A stretch of 64,000 nucleotides of DNA from Flavihumibacter cheonanensis (GCF_022352215.1 NZ_JAKRWF010000002.1:124001-188000); one strand, 5' to 3'. Positions 9,235 to 18,745 are shown, counted from the stretch's first letter. The notes: a model not told the origin generated them from the letters alone. Program-made: numbers and translations.

Positions 9235-10764
9235 TTACGGAAGCTTCACTTCATCCGGATAGGGTACCCTGTTACCGTTAGCTTTATATGTTAACATAGG
9301 AGCTTTCCATATTCTGAGCTGATCACTCAGCAATTTGGAAAGCTCCTTTACTTTTTCCGGATGCTGAAGCGCTTTGTCCTGTTGTTCGCCGATATCTTCT
9401 TTCAAATTATATAATTCCAGCTTTTGCTGTCGCATGGAATACACCAGTTTCCAGTCGCCTTTGCGGATAGCACTATAATAGTTGATACCCGGACCGTCAA
9501 CCACTTGCCATTTGTTTGGGTAATGCCAGATCAGGGGCCGGTCCGGATTGTTTTTTATTGTTGTGCTGGATAGAGCCGGTACAAAACTTTTGCCATCCAC
9601 CTGCTGTACCGTTTTTACCTGTTTGACACCAGCTATTTCCAGGATGCTCGGAAAAAAGTCTTCTATGATAACAGGCTCTGAACAGATGCTTCCTGCTTTG
9701 GAATTCTTCGGCCACTTCACGAGCATGGGTACCCGAATTCCTCCTTCATATACAGAACCTTTACCCGCACGCAGTGGCAGGTTATGACTATGCGCAGTGC
9801 CTGCTCTTGGGGGAACCAGGCTTAAGCCGCCGTTATCACTCATAAACAGCACCACGGTATTGTTGGCAACACCCCTGGCCTCAAGAAATTTCATCAGGTC
9901 ACCTAAACTTTTATCCATGCCCTCAATCAGGCTGGCATAATTGGCTTCCTGAGCCGGTAAGCCTGCATCCAGGTATTTCTGTACAAAACGTTTATCAGGT
10001 TGAAGAGGATCATGAATTGCATAGTGTGCCAGGTGAAGAAAAAAAGGTCGCTTATTTTCAATTGGATCCTTCAAGGATTTAATCGCTTCAAGTGTAAGCG
10101 CTTCTGTAAGAAAAGTATCCGTACCATGGTATTCCTGCAGATCGGGAACTGCCTGCACAGAAGCTTTACCAGGAATATTGCCATAATTCTCTCTTCCCTG
10201 GTAACTCTGCGGATGCCCGGCTGAATGGCCTGCAATATTTACCTGGTAGCCCAAATTATAAGGATTGGATCCGGGTGTTCCTATAGAGCCCCAATGTGCC
10301 TTTCCAACATGAATCGTGAAATAGCCGGCATTGTTCAGCAGCATTGGCAGTGGGGTTGCCTGCAGCGCATGCGGTACTTCACTCAAACCTGAATACCCGT
10401 TGTAATTCCAGTTAGCACGTTCGAACTCCTTATCCGCCTGATCCGTCGGATCATCCCTCCATGGAGAAGTCCAGTTGGTTATGCCATGATGGGCTGCATT
10501 CATACCGGTCATCAGGCTAGACCTGCTGGGTGTACAAACCGGTGTGGCATAGGCATTCGTGAACTTCACTCCTTCTCTTGCAAGTCGCTCCATATTGGGT
10601 GTATGGTATCGTTTATTCAGCGGCTGCAGACTGTCACCGAATGGAACGGATGTATCCATCCAACCCATATCATCAATTAAGAATACTATAATATTGGGAC
10701 GTTGATTTTGTGCTGTTGCTTTTAGTTGGAAAAACAACAGTGCTAAAAGTGCAATTTTATTCAT
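9235..10764 (-). CDS. Secreted type I sulfatase
   Basis: A 509-residue arylsulfatase-family enzyme with a signal peptide (ending about A18). The formylglycine signature is CTPSR at residues 77-81, with C77 the predicted residue converted to formylglycine; D31 and D32 in LIDDMGW and the later MSDNGG are calcium-binding positions. Other signs are HVGKAHWG and LRAGKGSVYEGGIRVPMLVKWP, typical of the S1 family that removes sulfate from glycans. The Cys-type signature in a Bacteroidota host implies maturation by a radical-SAM (anSME) enzyme, which is not in the window. It is followed upstream by the NamZ-like gene 28 bases away on the same strand. The exact substrate is unknown. Confidence 0.93.
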   Translation of the reverse strand: MNKIALLALLFFQLKATAQNQRPNIIVFLIDDMGWMDTSVPFGDSLQPLNKRYHTPNMERLAREGVKFTNAYATPVCTPSRSSLMTGMNAAHHGITNWTSPWRDDPTDQADKEFERANWNYNGYSGLSEVPHALQATPLPMLLNNAGYFTIHVGKAHWGSIGTPGSNPYNLGYQVNIAGHSAGHPQSYQGRENYGNIPGKASVQAVPDLQEYHGTDTFLTEALTLEAIKSLKDPIENKRPFFLHLAHYAIHDPLQPDKRFVQKYLDAGLPAQEANYASLIEGMDKSLGDLMKFLEARGVANNTVVLFMSDNGGLSLVPPRAGTAHSHNLPLRAGKGSVYEGGIRVPMLVKWPKNSKAGSICSEPVIIEDFFPSILEIAGVKQVKTVQQVDGKSFVPALSSTTIKNNPDRPLIWHYPNKWQVVDGPGINYYSAIRKGDWKLVYSMRQQKLELYNLKEDIGEQQDKALQHPEKVKELSKLLSDQLRIWKAPMLTYKANGNRVPYPDEVKLP

Positions 10765-10792
10765 CTCTTAAATTATCTGATATAAAGACCCA

Positions 10793-12004
10793 TTAAGGAT
10801 ACAACAAGTATTTCTTCCGCATTGATTTGTATTGCGATAATCCAGGCTCCCAACTGGCACGGATAGCTTGTTCCGAAACACCATCCCGGATCTGTTGCTG
10901 GAACTGATCCGTACCCGCCAGTTTATTAATATCACCCATCTGGTTACTTTGGCTGCGGTCAAAGAATTTTTCTTTATACGGATACGCTTTATACAATTCC
11001 ATCATCCATTGGATATTAAGCTTTCGCTCTTTTCTCAATGACGATATATCATAGTTCATAAGATCCAGTCCATAACAAACCTGGTTCATGTGCAGCGGTG
11101 TTTCCGACATCCCCGGGATACTTACCGGTGCAAACTGATAAGCATAACTGCCCTTAAGTGCAGGGGCCCCCAGTTTGGTAAAGGGTGTTTGCGTTCCTCT
11201 ACCCTGACTTACAATTGTTCCTTCAAACAAACAAACGGAAGGATACAATTCCACACTCTGCTGTGTATTCAGATTGGGAGAGGGCGGTACCGGTAATGTA
11301 TAGGGCATGTCGTGATGGTAGTTCTGCATTTTGATAATCTTCAATTTACAGGCAGGCAAATCGCGGAGCCATTTTTCACCATTGATCATCAACGCAAATT
11401 CAGCAATCGTCATACCGTGTGCAATTGGGATGGGGAACTGACCTATTCCTGATTTAAAGCGCATGTCCAGAATCGGTCCGTCTACCAGGTAGCCGTTTGG
11501 GTTCGGACGGTCGAGTATCATCAACTCCTTTTTGTGCTCGGAACAGGCTTCCATCACATCGCGCAATACATTGATGTACGTATAAAACCGACAACCAACA
11601 TCCTGGATATCAAATATCATTAAATCTACATCAGCCAGATCCGCAGCAGAGGGTTTACGTTTTGAACCATAGAGAGAAATTATAGGTAAACCAGTTGCGG
11701 CATCTACCTCATCTTTAACTTTTGCTCCGTTGCTGGCATTGCCCCTGAAGCCATGCTCCGGCCCAAATACTTTCACTACCTGCATCCCAAGCGCCATCAG
11801 ACTGTCCACGAGGTGTTTTTTCCCAATAACGGTAGTTGGATTGGCCAATATCGCTACCCGTTTCCCTTTTAAATAAGGCAGGTATTGTTCAGTTCGTTCT
11901 GCACCAGTTTTAAAGGAAGACTTATTACTAACATTACTGTATAAACGAAAAATGAAGAAACAACATATGGTTGTTATCAAAAGAACAGGAAGCAATCTTT
12001 TCAT
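10793..12004 (-). CDS. namZ: NamZ-type exo-beta-N-acetylmuramidase (DUF1343)
   Basis: A 403-residue exported protein of the DUF1343 family, whose studied members (NamZ, CAZy GH171) remove non-reducing terminal N-acetylmuramic acid from peptidoglycan fragments. An N-terminal signal anchor (residues 5-22) precedes a Rossmann-like domain with VAILANPTTVIGKKHLVDSL, KVFGPEHGFRG, PIISLYGSKRKPS and FDIQDVGCRFYTYI, all hallmark segments of the family. The C-terminal part contains PSPNLNTQQSVELYPSVCLFEGT. It is upstream of, and probably co-transcribed with, the sulfatase. Function is by family; the pairing with a sulfatase is unusual and not explained. Confidence 0.88.
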   Translation of the reverse strand: MKRLLPVLLITTICCFFIFRLYSNVSNKSSFKTGAERTEQYLPYLKGKRVAILANPTTVIGKKHLVDSLMALGMQVVKVFGPEHGFRGNASNGAKVKDEVDAATGLPIISLYGSKRKPSAADLADVDLMIFDIQDVGCRFYTYINVLRDVMEACSEHKKELMILDRPNPNGYLVDGPILDMRFKSGIGQFPIPIAHGMTIAEFALMINGEKWLRDLPACKLKIIKMQNYHHDMPYTLPVPPSPNLNTQQSVELYPSVCLFEGTIVSQGRGTQTPFTKLGAPALKGSYAYQFAPVSIPGMSETPLHMNQVCYGLDLMNYDISSLRKERKLNIQWMMELYKAYPYKEKFFDRSQSNQMGDINKLAGTDQFQQQIRDGVSEQAIRASWEPGLSQYKSMRKKYLLYP

Positions 12005-12089
12005 ACTCTAATGTATCCAAAAAAACGGGACAATAAGTTGTACTATTTATCACATTGGTCCTTTTTTAAATATTTTCAGGTCAATTCTA

Positions 12090-12118
12090 TTGCTCGCCGG
12101 AAAGGCAACCTATCTTTG
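12090..12118 (+). promoter_or_regulatory. Promoter of cydAB (TTG-N18-TATCTTTG)
   Basis: A -33 TTG (12090-12092) and a -7 TATCTTTG (12111-12118) with an 18-base spacer match the Bacteroidota primary-sigma consensus. They sit 50 bases before the cydA ATG, leaving a leader of about 45 bases. Confidence 0.75.
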
Positions 12119-12168
12119 TAGTATCGATCGAACGATTGCCTGCTCTTCACTGCTAAAATTTCTTATCC

Positions 12169-13551
12169 ATGGATGTTGAAATACTTTCCCGCATTCAGTT
12201 CGCATTCACCATTGCCTTTCATTATATCTATCCACCGTTAAGCATCGGTCTGGGATTAATCCTGGTGATCATGGAAGGATTGTATCTTAAAACGGGACTG
12301 AAGATTTACGAAGACATGACCCGATTCTGGATCCGGATTTTTGCATTGATTTTTGGTCTTGGTGTTGCAACTGGAATTATCATGGAGTTTGAATTCGGAA
12401 CCAACTGGGCAACTTATTCCAAATACGTAGGTGATATTTTTGGGAGTGCATTAGCAGCTGAAGGTATTTTTGCCTTTGCACTCGAAAGTGGTTTTTTAGG
12501 CATTCTATTATTCGGATGGAATCGGGTTAGCTCAAAAGTTCATTTCCTTTCAACCATAATGGTATTTCTGGGATCCATGTTCAGTGCCGTCTGGATCGTG
12601 GTGGCAAACAGCTGGCAGCAAACACCTGCAGGTTATCATATTGTAGGCGAGGGACTACAGGCCCGGGCCGAAATCACCGATTTCTGGGAAATGGTTTTTA
12701 ACCCTTCCAGTATGGAAAGACTGAGCCATGTATGGATAGGTGCTTTTCTTGCAGGTGCTTTTCTTGTATTAAGCGTGCATGCTTATTATATACGGAAAGG
12801 GAAACACCTGGAAATAGCCAAACCAGGATTTAAAATCGCACTGGCGGTTGCGACCATCTTCTCCCTTGCGCAACTCTTTACAGGGCATAAAAGTGCCGAT
12901 GGAGTAGCAAAAAATCAGCCCGCGAAACTGGCAGCACTCGAAGGACATTATGATAGCAGTGCGGTGGCGGATATGTACCTGATGGGCTGGGTGAATAATA
13001 AAACGCAGACCACCACAGGTATAAAAATACCAGGCGGACTCAGTTTTCTATTGCATCAGGATTTCAAAACGCCTGTTACCGGATTAAACGCATTCAAACC
13101 CGAAGACCGTCCGGGGCAGGTAAATGCAGTTTTTCAATTTTATCATATCATGGTTGCGATTGGCATGCTGCTGATCGCACTCACACTGTATGCGAGCTGG
13201 CTTTGGTGGCGAGGAAAATTATTTGAGAACAAGTGGCTGATGGGTGTTTTTGTGTGGGCTGTATTATTACCTCAGGTTGCTAACCAGGCAGGATGGTTCG
13301 CTGCAGAAATGGGCCGTCAGCCTTGGGTTGTATACAATCTTCTGAGAACCTCAGATGCATTATCCAAAGCCGTAAAAGCGGAACAGGTGCTGGTTTCTCT
13401 AATCCTCTTCACACTCGTTTACTCCATACTGTTAGTGTTGTTCCTCTACCTACTGAATAAAAAGATCAAACATGGTCCAGAGCTAACTGCCCCCGCGGAT
13501 GAAAAAGAAGTGGAAGCAAAAAGTATCCGGGAAAACCCTATCATGAATTAA
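12169..13551 (+). CDS. cydA: Cytochrome bd ubiquinol/menaquinol oxidase subunit I
   Basis: A 460-residue CydA, the haem-bearing subunit of the high-affinity terminal oxidase that reduces oxygen to water without proton pumping. Conserved residues are visible: H18 (b595/d ligand, [11 protein letters not shown]), E98 and E106 in the proton path, H187 ([10 protein letters not shown], b558 ligand) and the Met of YHIMVAIG as the other b558 ligand; [16 protein letters not shown] is also characteristic. The Q-loop between residues about 240 and 320 is short, so this is the S-type rather than the long E. coli type. cydB begins 10 bases after the stop. No CydX-like small subunit is seen after cydB. Confidence 0.97.
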   Translation: MDVEILSRIQFAFTIAFHYIYPPLSIGLGLILVIMEGLYLKTGLKIYEDMTRFWIRIFALIFGLGVATGIIMEFEFGTNWATYSKYVGDIFGSALAAEGIFAFALESGFLGILLFGWNRVSSKVHFLSTIMVFLGSMFSAVWIVVANSWQQTPAGYHIVGEGLQARAEITDFWEMVFNPSSMERLSHVWIGAFLAGAFLVLSVHAYYIRKGKHLEIAKPGFKIALAVATIFSLAQLFTGHKSADGVAKNQPAKLAALEGHYDSSAVADMYLMGWVNNKTQTTTGIKIPGGLSFLLHQDFKTPVTGLNAFKPEDRPGQVNAVFQFYHIMVAIGMLLIALTLYASWLWWRGKLFENKWLMGVFVWAVLLPQVANQAGWFAAEMGRQPWVVYNLLRTSDALSKAVKAEQVLVSLILFTLVYSILLVLFLYLLNKKIKHGPELTAPADEKEVEAKSIRENPIMN

Positions 13552-13561
13552 ATTATCAAGT

Positions 13562-14590
13562 ATGTTTTTAGGACTCGATTACAATACCTGGTGGTTTCTT
13601 GTATTTGGCGCTGTTATCAGCGGATATGCCATCCTGGATGGTTTTGATCTGGGAGCAGGCGCCCTTCACCTTTTCCTGAAAAAGGAAGAAAGCCGCCGCA
13701 TCGCGTTGAATGCCATCGGACCGGTATGGGATGGAAATGAAGTATGGCTGGTGATTGCCGGCGGAGCTCTTTTTGCAGGATTCCCTATAGCGTATGCTGC
13801 TGTATTTTCCGCCTTTTACCTGCCCGTAATGATATTTTTGATCGGATTGATCTGGCGGGCGGTAGCTATTGAATTCAGAAGCAAGGAACCTGGTAAACTA
13901 TGGCGGCTAACCTGGGACATCATATACACATTCGCCTGCGTAGTGGTAACTTTTTCACTCGGACTCATGCTGGGAAATGTTGCTCTTGGTATTCCGTTGA
14001 ATGAAGAAAAAGAATTCTCCGGCTCGATGCTGTCTTTCTTCAATCTCTTTTCAATTCTGGTTGGAATTACTACACTGGCTTTGTTCATGATGCACGGCGC
14101 CATCTATCTCGCGATGAAAACAGAAAACCGATTGTATGTTAAGCTGACCGTGCTGGCAAAGAATTTCACCATATTTTTTGTGGTTGCCTTTTCACTGACT
14201 ACCTTATACACCTTGTTATACATTCCGCACCTCAGTGATAAAATACGCAGCAACCCGCAGTATTTTATTTTTCCGGTGATCATGATACTTGCCATTGCCA
14301 GCATACCCAGGCAATTAAAAAGAGGGAATTACCGGCTTGCCTTTTTATTCTCCTCCATAACTATCGCCTCCCTGTTGATTGCGGTGGCTGTGGAAGTATT
14401 TCCTCATTTGCTCTATGCAAGTAATAATCCGGCAAACAGCATCACCATTGATAACGCCGCTTCCTCTGCGAAAACCATGAAAACCCTGTTAATAATCGCC
14501 ATGATCGGTACACCACTCGTAGCCACTTATACAGCTTTTGTTTTCTGGACCTTCAAAGGGAAAGTCAAACTCGATGAGATGAGTTATTAA
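13562..14590 (+). CDS. cydB: Cytochrome bd oxidase subunit II
   Basis: A 342-residue integral membrane protein with about eight to nine hydrophobic helices. The family N-terminus is clear: YNTWWFLVFGAVISGYAILDGFDLGAGALH, followed by IGPVWDGNEVWLVIAGGALFAGFP. It pairs with CydA encoded 10 bases upstream. It ends at a strong terminator, so the operon is limited to these two genes; the CydCD exporter is not in the window. Confidence 0.96.
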   Translation: MFLGLDYNTWWFLVFGAVISGYAILDGFDLGAGALHLFLKKEESRRIALNAIGPVWDGNEVWLVIAGGALFAGFPIAYAAVFSAFYLPVMIFLIGLIWRAVAIEFRSKEPGKLWRLTWDIIYTFACVVVTFSLGLMLGNVALGIPLNEEKEFSGSMLSFFNLFSILVGITTLALFMMHGAIYLAMKTENRLYVKLTVLAKNFTIFFVVAFSLTTLYTLLYIPHLSDKIRSNPQYFIFPVIMILAIASIPRQLKRGNYRLAFLFSSITIASLLIAVAVEVFPHLLYASNNPANSITIDNAASSAKTMKTLLIIAMIGTPLVATYTAFVFWTFKGKVKLDEMSY

Positions 14591-14592
14591 AA

Positions 14593-14627
14593 AAAGGCAG
14601 ACAGGTTCGTCAATCCTGTCTGCCTTT
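14593..14627. terminator. Bidirectional terminator between cydB and the DUF1080 gene
   Basis: A perfect 13-bp stem, AAAGGCAGACAGG / CCTGTCTGCCTTT, with a 9-nt loop. The A-rich left side and T-rich right side allow it to stop transcription from both convergent units. Confidence 0.88.
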
Positions 14628-14648
14628 ATGTATGTAGGTGCCCTGTAG

Positions 14649-15605
14649 TTAGAGTGCTGGCGTAATCGTAATATTCCGGAATTCAATAGGGCCATGATCA
14701 CCCTGGAAGAAAATGGGTCCGGGCTCTCCTTCATTGCTATCCAGCGCACCACCTGTAATACCAGGGATTTCCTGGTAGTGAATAATCTGCTTGCCATTCA
14801 GGAAAACAGTCACATAACGACCTACTATTGTAATATCATAACTCTGCCATTCGCCAGCTTTTTTTGCAGCCATTTCAACCGGAGAGATAAAACCATAAAT
14901 CGCACCTAACAAATCTTTTGCCGGATCTTTACCATAGCTGTCTTCAATTTGCACTTCATATCGGCCACGCAGGTATACACCACTATTACTGCCGGCAGGG
15001 CAACGAAATTCTACATGTAATTTAAAGTCGCGGAACTTTTGCTCAGACGCCAGGTTTACACCAGACTTGGGGCTCTTCAATACGCCATTTTCTACCACCC
15101 ACTGGCTGTTTTCGCCCAATGGTTTCCAGCCATCCAGGTTTTTGCCATTAAACAAAGCAATTGGTTTGCCCCAAACCGGTGCCTTGGTCGGACGCAGTGC
15201 CGGAGCTTTTACACCCGTGAAAGGCCAAACTTTTCCATTGGCTTCCACCATGGTTCCGGTAAGTTTACCATCCTTGAGCGTTGCTTCAAATTTCTGATCA
15301 TTGTCTTCGGCTTCCCACTGCGGAGGTAAACTAAAGCTGAGCTTTCCATCAGTAAAGAATACCTGGGAAATCGGACGAGCACTTCCACCCATACCAACAA
15401 AATGACCAACCAATCGTTTATGACCCGAATGGTTGATTTCCAACCAGGAAGGCTTGGGTACTCCATTCTCTATAACTGTCATATCCCAACGTCCTTCAAT
15501 CTGGGGCGCTGCTGATTTTACTGTAACATGATCCTGGGCAGTCGCCACCATACCGGCTGTCATACAAACTGCAGCAATGCTAAAAAACTGGAAGATTTTT
15601 TTCAT
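14649..15605 (-). CDS. Secreted DUF1080 protein (3-keto-glycoside hydrolase family)
   Basis: A 318-residue exported protein. I begin at the ATG at 15605, because the frame continues two codons only to a TTG. Signal peptide to about residue 23 (GMVATAQ). Residues 30-130 form a small beta-rich domain (EGRWDMTVIENGVPKPSWLEI); residues 145-318 form the DUF1080 concanavalin-like domain with KPIALFNGKNLDGWKPLG, FRCPAGSNSGVYLRGRYEVQ and GEWQSYDITIVGRYVTVFLN. DUF1080 members have been linked to cleavage of 3-keto-disaccharides. Two further DUF1080 domains lie at 42.4-43.6 kb. It is monocistronic with its own upstream gap of 160 bases. Confidence 0.88.
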   Translation of the reverse strand: MKKIFQFFSIAAVCMTAGMVATAQDHVTVKSAAPQIEGRWDMTVIENGVPKPSWLEINHSGHKRLVGHFVGMGGSARPISQVFFTDGKLSFSLPPQWEAEDNDQKFEATLKDGKLTGTMVEANGKVWPFTGVKAPALRPTKAPVWGKPIALFNGKNLDGWKPLGENSQWVVENGVLKSPKSGVNLASEQKFRDFKLHVEFRCPAGSNSGVYLRGRYEVQIEDSYGKDPAKDLLGAIYGFISPVEMAAKKAGEWQSYDITIVGRYVTVFLNGKQIIHYQEIPGITGGALDSNEGEPGPIFFQGDHGPIEFRNITITPAL

Positions 15606-15765
15606 ATTCAATCAATTCTTGTTGGTTGAGCAATAAACAGCTTCAAATTAAGCCTTTTTAGCTAGACGCGCCTGGAATTACCGTTCATACAGTTTTTTCA
15701 AAAAATACACCAATCACGCACGCGGATTCCCTGGATACTATTGTCAAGGCAGGAAAATATAACCC

Positions 15766-16587
15766 TTGTTACACATAAAATGGTTTTTACTCCTGGTAGT
15801 TGTCGGAATTGTTTTACCTGCTTGTCAGCGTGATGAACCAACTCAGCCCGAATTACCCAACCAACCGGTGAAGCTGCTGCGATCCATTCAATGGGAAGGA
15901 GATCTGCAAACGAATTTCAATTATCATTCAGACAGTTCTGTTAAGGAAAGAATTGATCAGATCGGAGTAAATGCGCAGAAAACAATTTTTAGCTGGAACA
16001 ACAGGAAACTTACTGAGCATGCAAGGGAAAATTCCTTGTATAAAAATGTATATACCTATAATGCAGCCGGACAAATAACCAGTATCCGCAACCGGTACAA
16101 AGAAATACCTGGCAATAACGGATATGAATTTCAATTTCAATACCAGGGCTCCGGATTGGTGAAAGAGATGACCTATTCGCAAATCAATGAAGCCGGGACC
16201 AGCCTGGTTAGTCGCGCTGTTTATACCTATTCCCCTCAAAATGAATTGCAGCTTATCCGCTCCTATAACGCTGCCGGAATATTGCAGGTAGAGCTCCGTA
16301 TTGAATCCTATTCAGCTCCCTGCTTTATTAATCCATGGGTTTTTGTATCACCAGGACTGCATCCACTTTTTCAATTATATTCTTACCCGGTTTTAGCATC
16401 CTTAAAAAAGCTGCCGGCCAAAATCAAGCAGCTACAATTCAATCCGGATGGATCTGTTCTTTCAACAGTTAATTATTTCAATCGTGCGACTATTACTGAT
16501 TTTTATATCACATTCCTTGAAATGGAAACTCAAAGTGTTACGAGTCCAACAATGAATGCAAAAACAAGTGGTAGCTTTCGTTATTAG
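15766..16587 (+). CDS. Lipoprotein of unknown function with RHS/YD-like strands
   Basis: A 273-residue lipoprotein that must start with TTG: the N-terminus MLHIKWFLLLVVVGIVLPAC is a full type II signal with lipobox LPAC, and no ATG or GTG is available before it. The mature part contains repeated strand patterns such as FNYHSDSSVKERI, YTYNAAGQITSIRNRY and YTYSPQNELQLIRSYN, resembling the YD/RHS-like repeats of DUF4595-type Bacteroidota surface proteins. An A-rich AGGAAAA lies 8 bases before the start. The stop codon overlaps that of the convergent dioxygenase-like gene. No specific function is recognisable. Confidence 0.7.
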   Translation: MLHIKWFLLLVVVGIVLPACQRDEPTQPELPNQPVKLLRSIQWEGDLQTNFNYHSDSSVKERIDQIGVNAQKTIFSWNNRKLTEHARENSLYKNVYTYNAAGQITSIRNRYKEIPGNNGYEFQFQYQGSGLVKEMTYSQINEAGTSLVSRAVYTYSPQNELQLIRSYNAAGILQVELRIESYSAPCFINPWVFVSPGLHPLFQLYSYPVLASLKKLPAKIKQLQFNPDGSVLSTVNYFNRATITDFYITFLEMETQSVTSPTMNAKTSGSFRY

Positions 16588-17798
16588 TTATGCGGCAGTT
16601 CCTGCAGATCAAAATAATTGCCCTTTGTTTTATCCAGGGTTCTGCTGACTAACGCAAAATTTTCCTTTGTTGGAGCCAGGTTTTCAAAACGGGCTACGAT
16701 ACGGCGATGTCGGTAAATAACAAATAGTCCTTCTGTACCTGCATCAATTTTGTTGAGATACATTTCAGTTTCCTCATCCCGAACAGAAGGAGCAAAGGTT
16801 AGTGCCACCTGTTGTATGCCGAGTTCACGGCCCAGGTTTTCCAGTTCCTTTACCCGTTTGGCTTTTGAATAGTCCTGCTCATTTGCATAAATGAAATAGA
16901 CTTTCAGGTATTGCTGGCGGATAACCGATTCTCTTTCAAGAAAACTTAGCCAGGATCGGATGGCTTGCCAATCGGGACGATTCCCCACAAAATAAAGAAG
17001 TCCGTGATAACGTCCATACTTACAAACCGGGCAGGTCCTTGTTCCTTTATCCGGACCATACGCATGAAATGGAATGAAGGAGGGCTGGTCTTCACCAACA
17101 GGCAAACCTGATCCGGTTCGGATTGCTTTTGGATGATTGGGAATGTTTAATCCCACTATAATATCATGTTCCGCAACTTGCATTCCATCCCGAAGCAGGA
17201 TCCGGGCTATGCCGGAACCACCCCGGTTTTCAGATGGGTACTTTTTCAGATGTGCAATCAGCAGGGGGTCATCGTCAAAATTCAAATCTTCGGTGTAATA
17301 CGCATCATTCGCCCCTGGTTCCAAGAGAAAAAAATGAACATGGGCCGGCAAACTTTCTCCCGGATAAGCTCCCGGGCGAATGGTATAAATTTCATATTGC
17401 CCTTTCTCATCGGTTTTTACCCAACCCCGGATATGTCCATGTGCAAGTACCCGCTTATCAAGGCCCGCAGCAGGCGAATATAAACCACTTGCATCCGTTT
17501 GCCAGTAATAGAGAACCACACCTGGAGCAGGAGTTTTACCATCGGCCTGAAAAATAGTGCCGGCAATCAACAAACGCTGACCTTTTTCAGCCCATCCGGC
17601 ACTGGTATCCACGGCATCAATTTCCGCTGGCATCCCAACATAAATGAGTTCGCAACCTTCACAAGCTCCCCCGATCTTTTCTTTTGAACTGGTTTGCACC
17701 TGTGTGGAACCGGGTTGTCCTTTACAGGAAACAAGGGTACCCAACAGCAATATTGCCAATGAAATCAAGATCCGGGAAAGTGAAACTGAACAAATCAT
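16584..17798 (-). CDS. Lipoprotein fusing an intradiol-dioxygenase-like domain to a CxxC thioredoxin-like domain
   Basis: A 404-residue lipoprotein (lipobox Cys at 25, GTLVSC). The frame runs 61 codons further upstream into the preceding gene, but the ATG at 17798 gives the signal peptide. Residues about 45-220 resemble intradiol ring-cleavage dioxygenases (protocatechuate 3,4-dioxygenase beta type): WQTDASGLYS with Y107, YTIRPGAYPG with Y145 and PAHVHF with H153 and H155, the four positions expected to bind non-haem Fe(III). Residues about 245-400 form a second domain with CPVC (256-259) and strands LKVYFIYANE and GLFVIYRHRRIVARF, like a thioredoxin or redoxin. Y145-H153 spacing is five residues shorter than in PcaH. 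A periplasm-facing or surface role is implied. Last gene of the - strand cassette. Confidence 0.72.
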   Translation of the reverse strand: MICSVSLSRILISLAILLLGTLVSCKGQPGSTQVQTSSKEKIGGACEGCELIYVGMPAEIDAVDTSAGWAEKGQRLLIAGTIFQADGKTPAPGVVLYYWQTDASGLYSPAAGLDKRVLAHGHIRGWVKTDEKGQYEIYTIRPGAYPGESLPAHVHFFLLEPGANDAYYTEDLNFDDDPLLIAHLKKYPSENRGGSGIARILLRDGMQVAEHDIIVGLNIPNHPKAIRTGSGLPVGEDQPSFIPFHAYGPDKGTRTCPVCKYGRYHGLLYFVGNRPDWQAIRSWLSFLERESVIRQQYLKVYFIYANEQDYSKAKRVKELENLGRELGIQQVALTFAPSVRDEETEMYLNKIDAGTEGLFVIYRHRRIVARFENLAPTKENFALVSRTLDKTKGNYFDLQELPHN

Positions 17799-17820
17799 AG
17801 TGGGGTTTTTCAGCAAACTA

Positions 17821-17833
17821 CTGCAACTTGCAG
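17821..17833. promoter_or_regulatory. CTGCAA-C-TTGCAG palindrome
   Basis: A perfect 13-base palindrome in the 52-base gap before the dioxygenase-like gene. Its CTGCA/TGCAG arms recur as dyads at 23692-23714 and 24417-24434. It may be an operator or an intercistronic hairpin. Confidence 0.35.
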
Positions 17834-17850
17834 CCCGGGAACAAATCGAA

Positions 17851-18705
17851 TCAGCTTTCCTGTGTGAAAATAAGCGTATCCTGAGGGCCCGATAACTGCA
17901 ATGCCTGCCTGAAATTAGAAACATAGTTCCTGCTAAGCCGGATAACGGCCCCTGAAACAAGCTCCAGGTCGTAATCACCATTGCCGCGTGAACGAACTAC
18001 CTGAATTTTATTACAGTTGACCATGCAGGATTTGTGAACCCGGACAAATTCAGCCGGATCAAGTTGTGCCTCCAGGCTTTTCAAGGTTTCGCGATGAAGC
18101 AGTTTTTTGTGCTCAAGGTGTAGCATCACGTAGGGACTGCTGGCTTCCAGGTAAAGCAAATCCGTTACAGAAATAACGACCTTCCTGTTGCCATCCGGCA
18201 CCATCAATTGGCGTATTGGATTTGACAGCTGAACAGATGAAGTCTGTTTTTCCTTGGTTATATTTTCAGTTGGGGAATACCAACGATACAAAAGAATCGG
18301 TGCCACGTAAAACCCCAACAGCACATAGAGGTATTCGGTCAGTCCAAACCAGAGGGTTTGCCTGACTTCAAACTGATAACTGAAAAACAAACCGGAAAAC
18401 AACCAGATAAATACTGCATAAATAAAGAGATGTAGCAATATTGGAATAATACTGGCGATAAGCATACTTAGAGTGGATGCCTTCACAGTAAACCGTAACC
18501 AATTCCACTGCGCCAACCAAAGGGGGATAAAAAAAAGCCAGAAACTACTGAATAACAGCGATTCCTCTATATAATATCCACTACCCCTGAATGATGCATA
18601 GAGATAGTCCTGAACCAGTGTAAATAGTACCAGACAGGAAATTAGCGCCAGGAGAATCCGGGCAGCTGAGTCAATTTTAAATGCAAATGAAGCAACGGAT
18701 AACAT
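17851..18705 (-). CDS. Membrane-anchored LytTR transcription regulator
   Basis: A 284-residue protein with about five hydrophobic segments in the first 165 residues and a C-terminal LytTR DNA-binding domain (about 180-275): VISVTDLLYLEASSPYVML, PAEFVRVHKSCMVNCNKI and VIRLSRNYVSNFRQAL. There is no receiver domain, so it is a one-component membrane regulator rather than a phosphorylated partner. I place the start at the ATG at 18705; the frame extends 45 codons upstream but would overlap the preceding gene, and the chosen start falls just before the first membrane segment. It sits inside the envelope cassette and is the obvious candidate to control it or the following gene. Confidence 0.85.
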   Translation of the reverse strand: MLSVASFAFKIDSAARILLALISCLVLFTLVQDYLYASFRGSGYYIEESLLFSSFWLFFIPLWLAQWNWLRFTVKASTLSMLIASIIPILLHLFIYAVFIWLFSGLFFSYQFEVRQTLWFGLTEYLYVLLGFYVAPILLYRWYSPTENITKEKQTSSVQLSNPIRQLMVPDGNRKVVISVTDLLYLEASSPYVMLHLEHKKLLHRETLKSLEAQLDPAEFVRVHKSCMVNCNKIQVVRSRGNGDYDLELVSGAVIRLSRNYVSNFRQALQLSGPQDTLIFTQES

Positions 18706-18745
18706 GCCAACTATGCTACCCTGAAAGTACGAAATAATCAGGTGC

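Noticed and set aside
17799-17981. A 61-codon upstream extension of the dioxygenase/thioredoxin lipoprotein
   Set aside because: It overlaps the LytTR gene on the same strand in another frame, and the lipoprotein signal begins only at the ATG at 17798.
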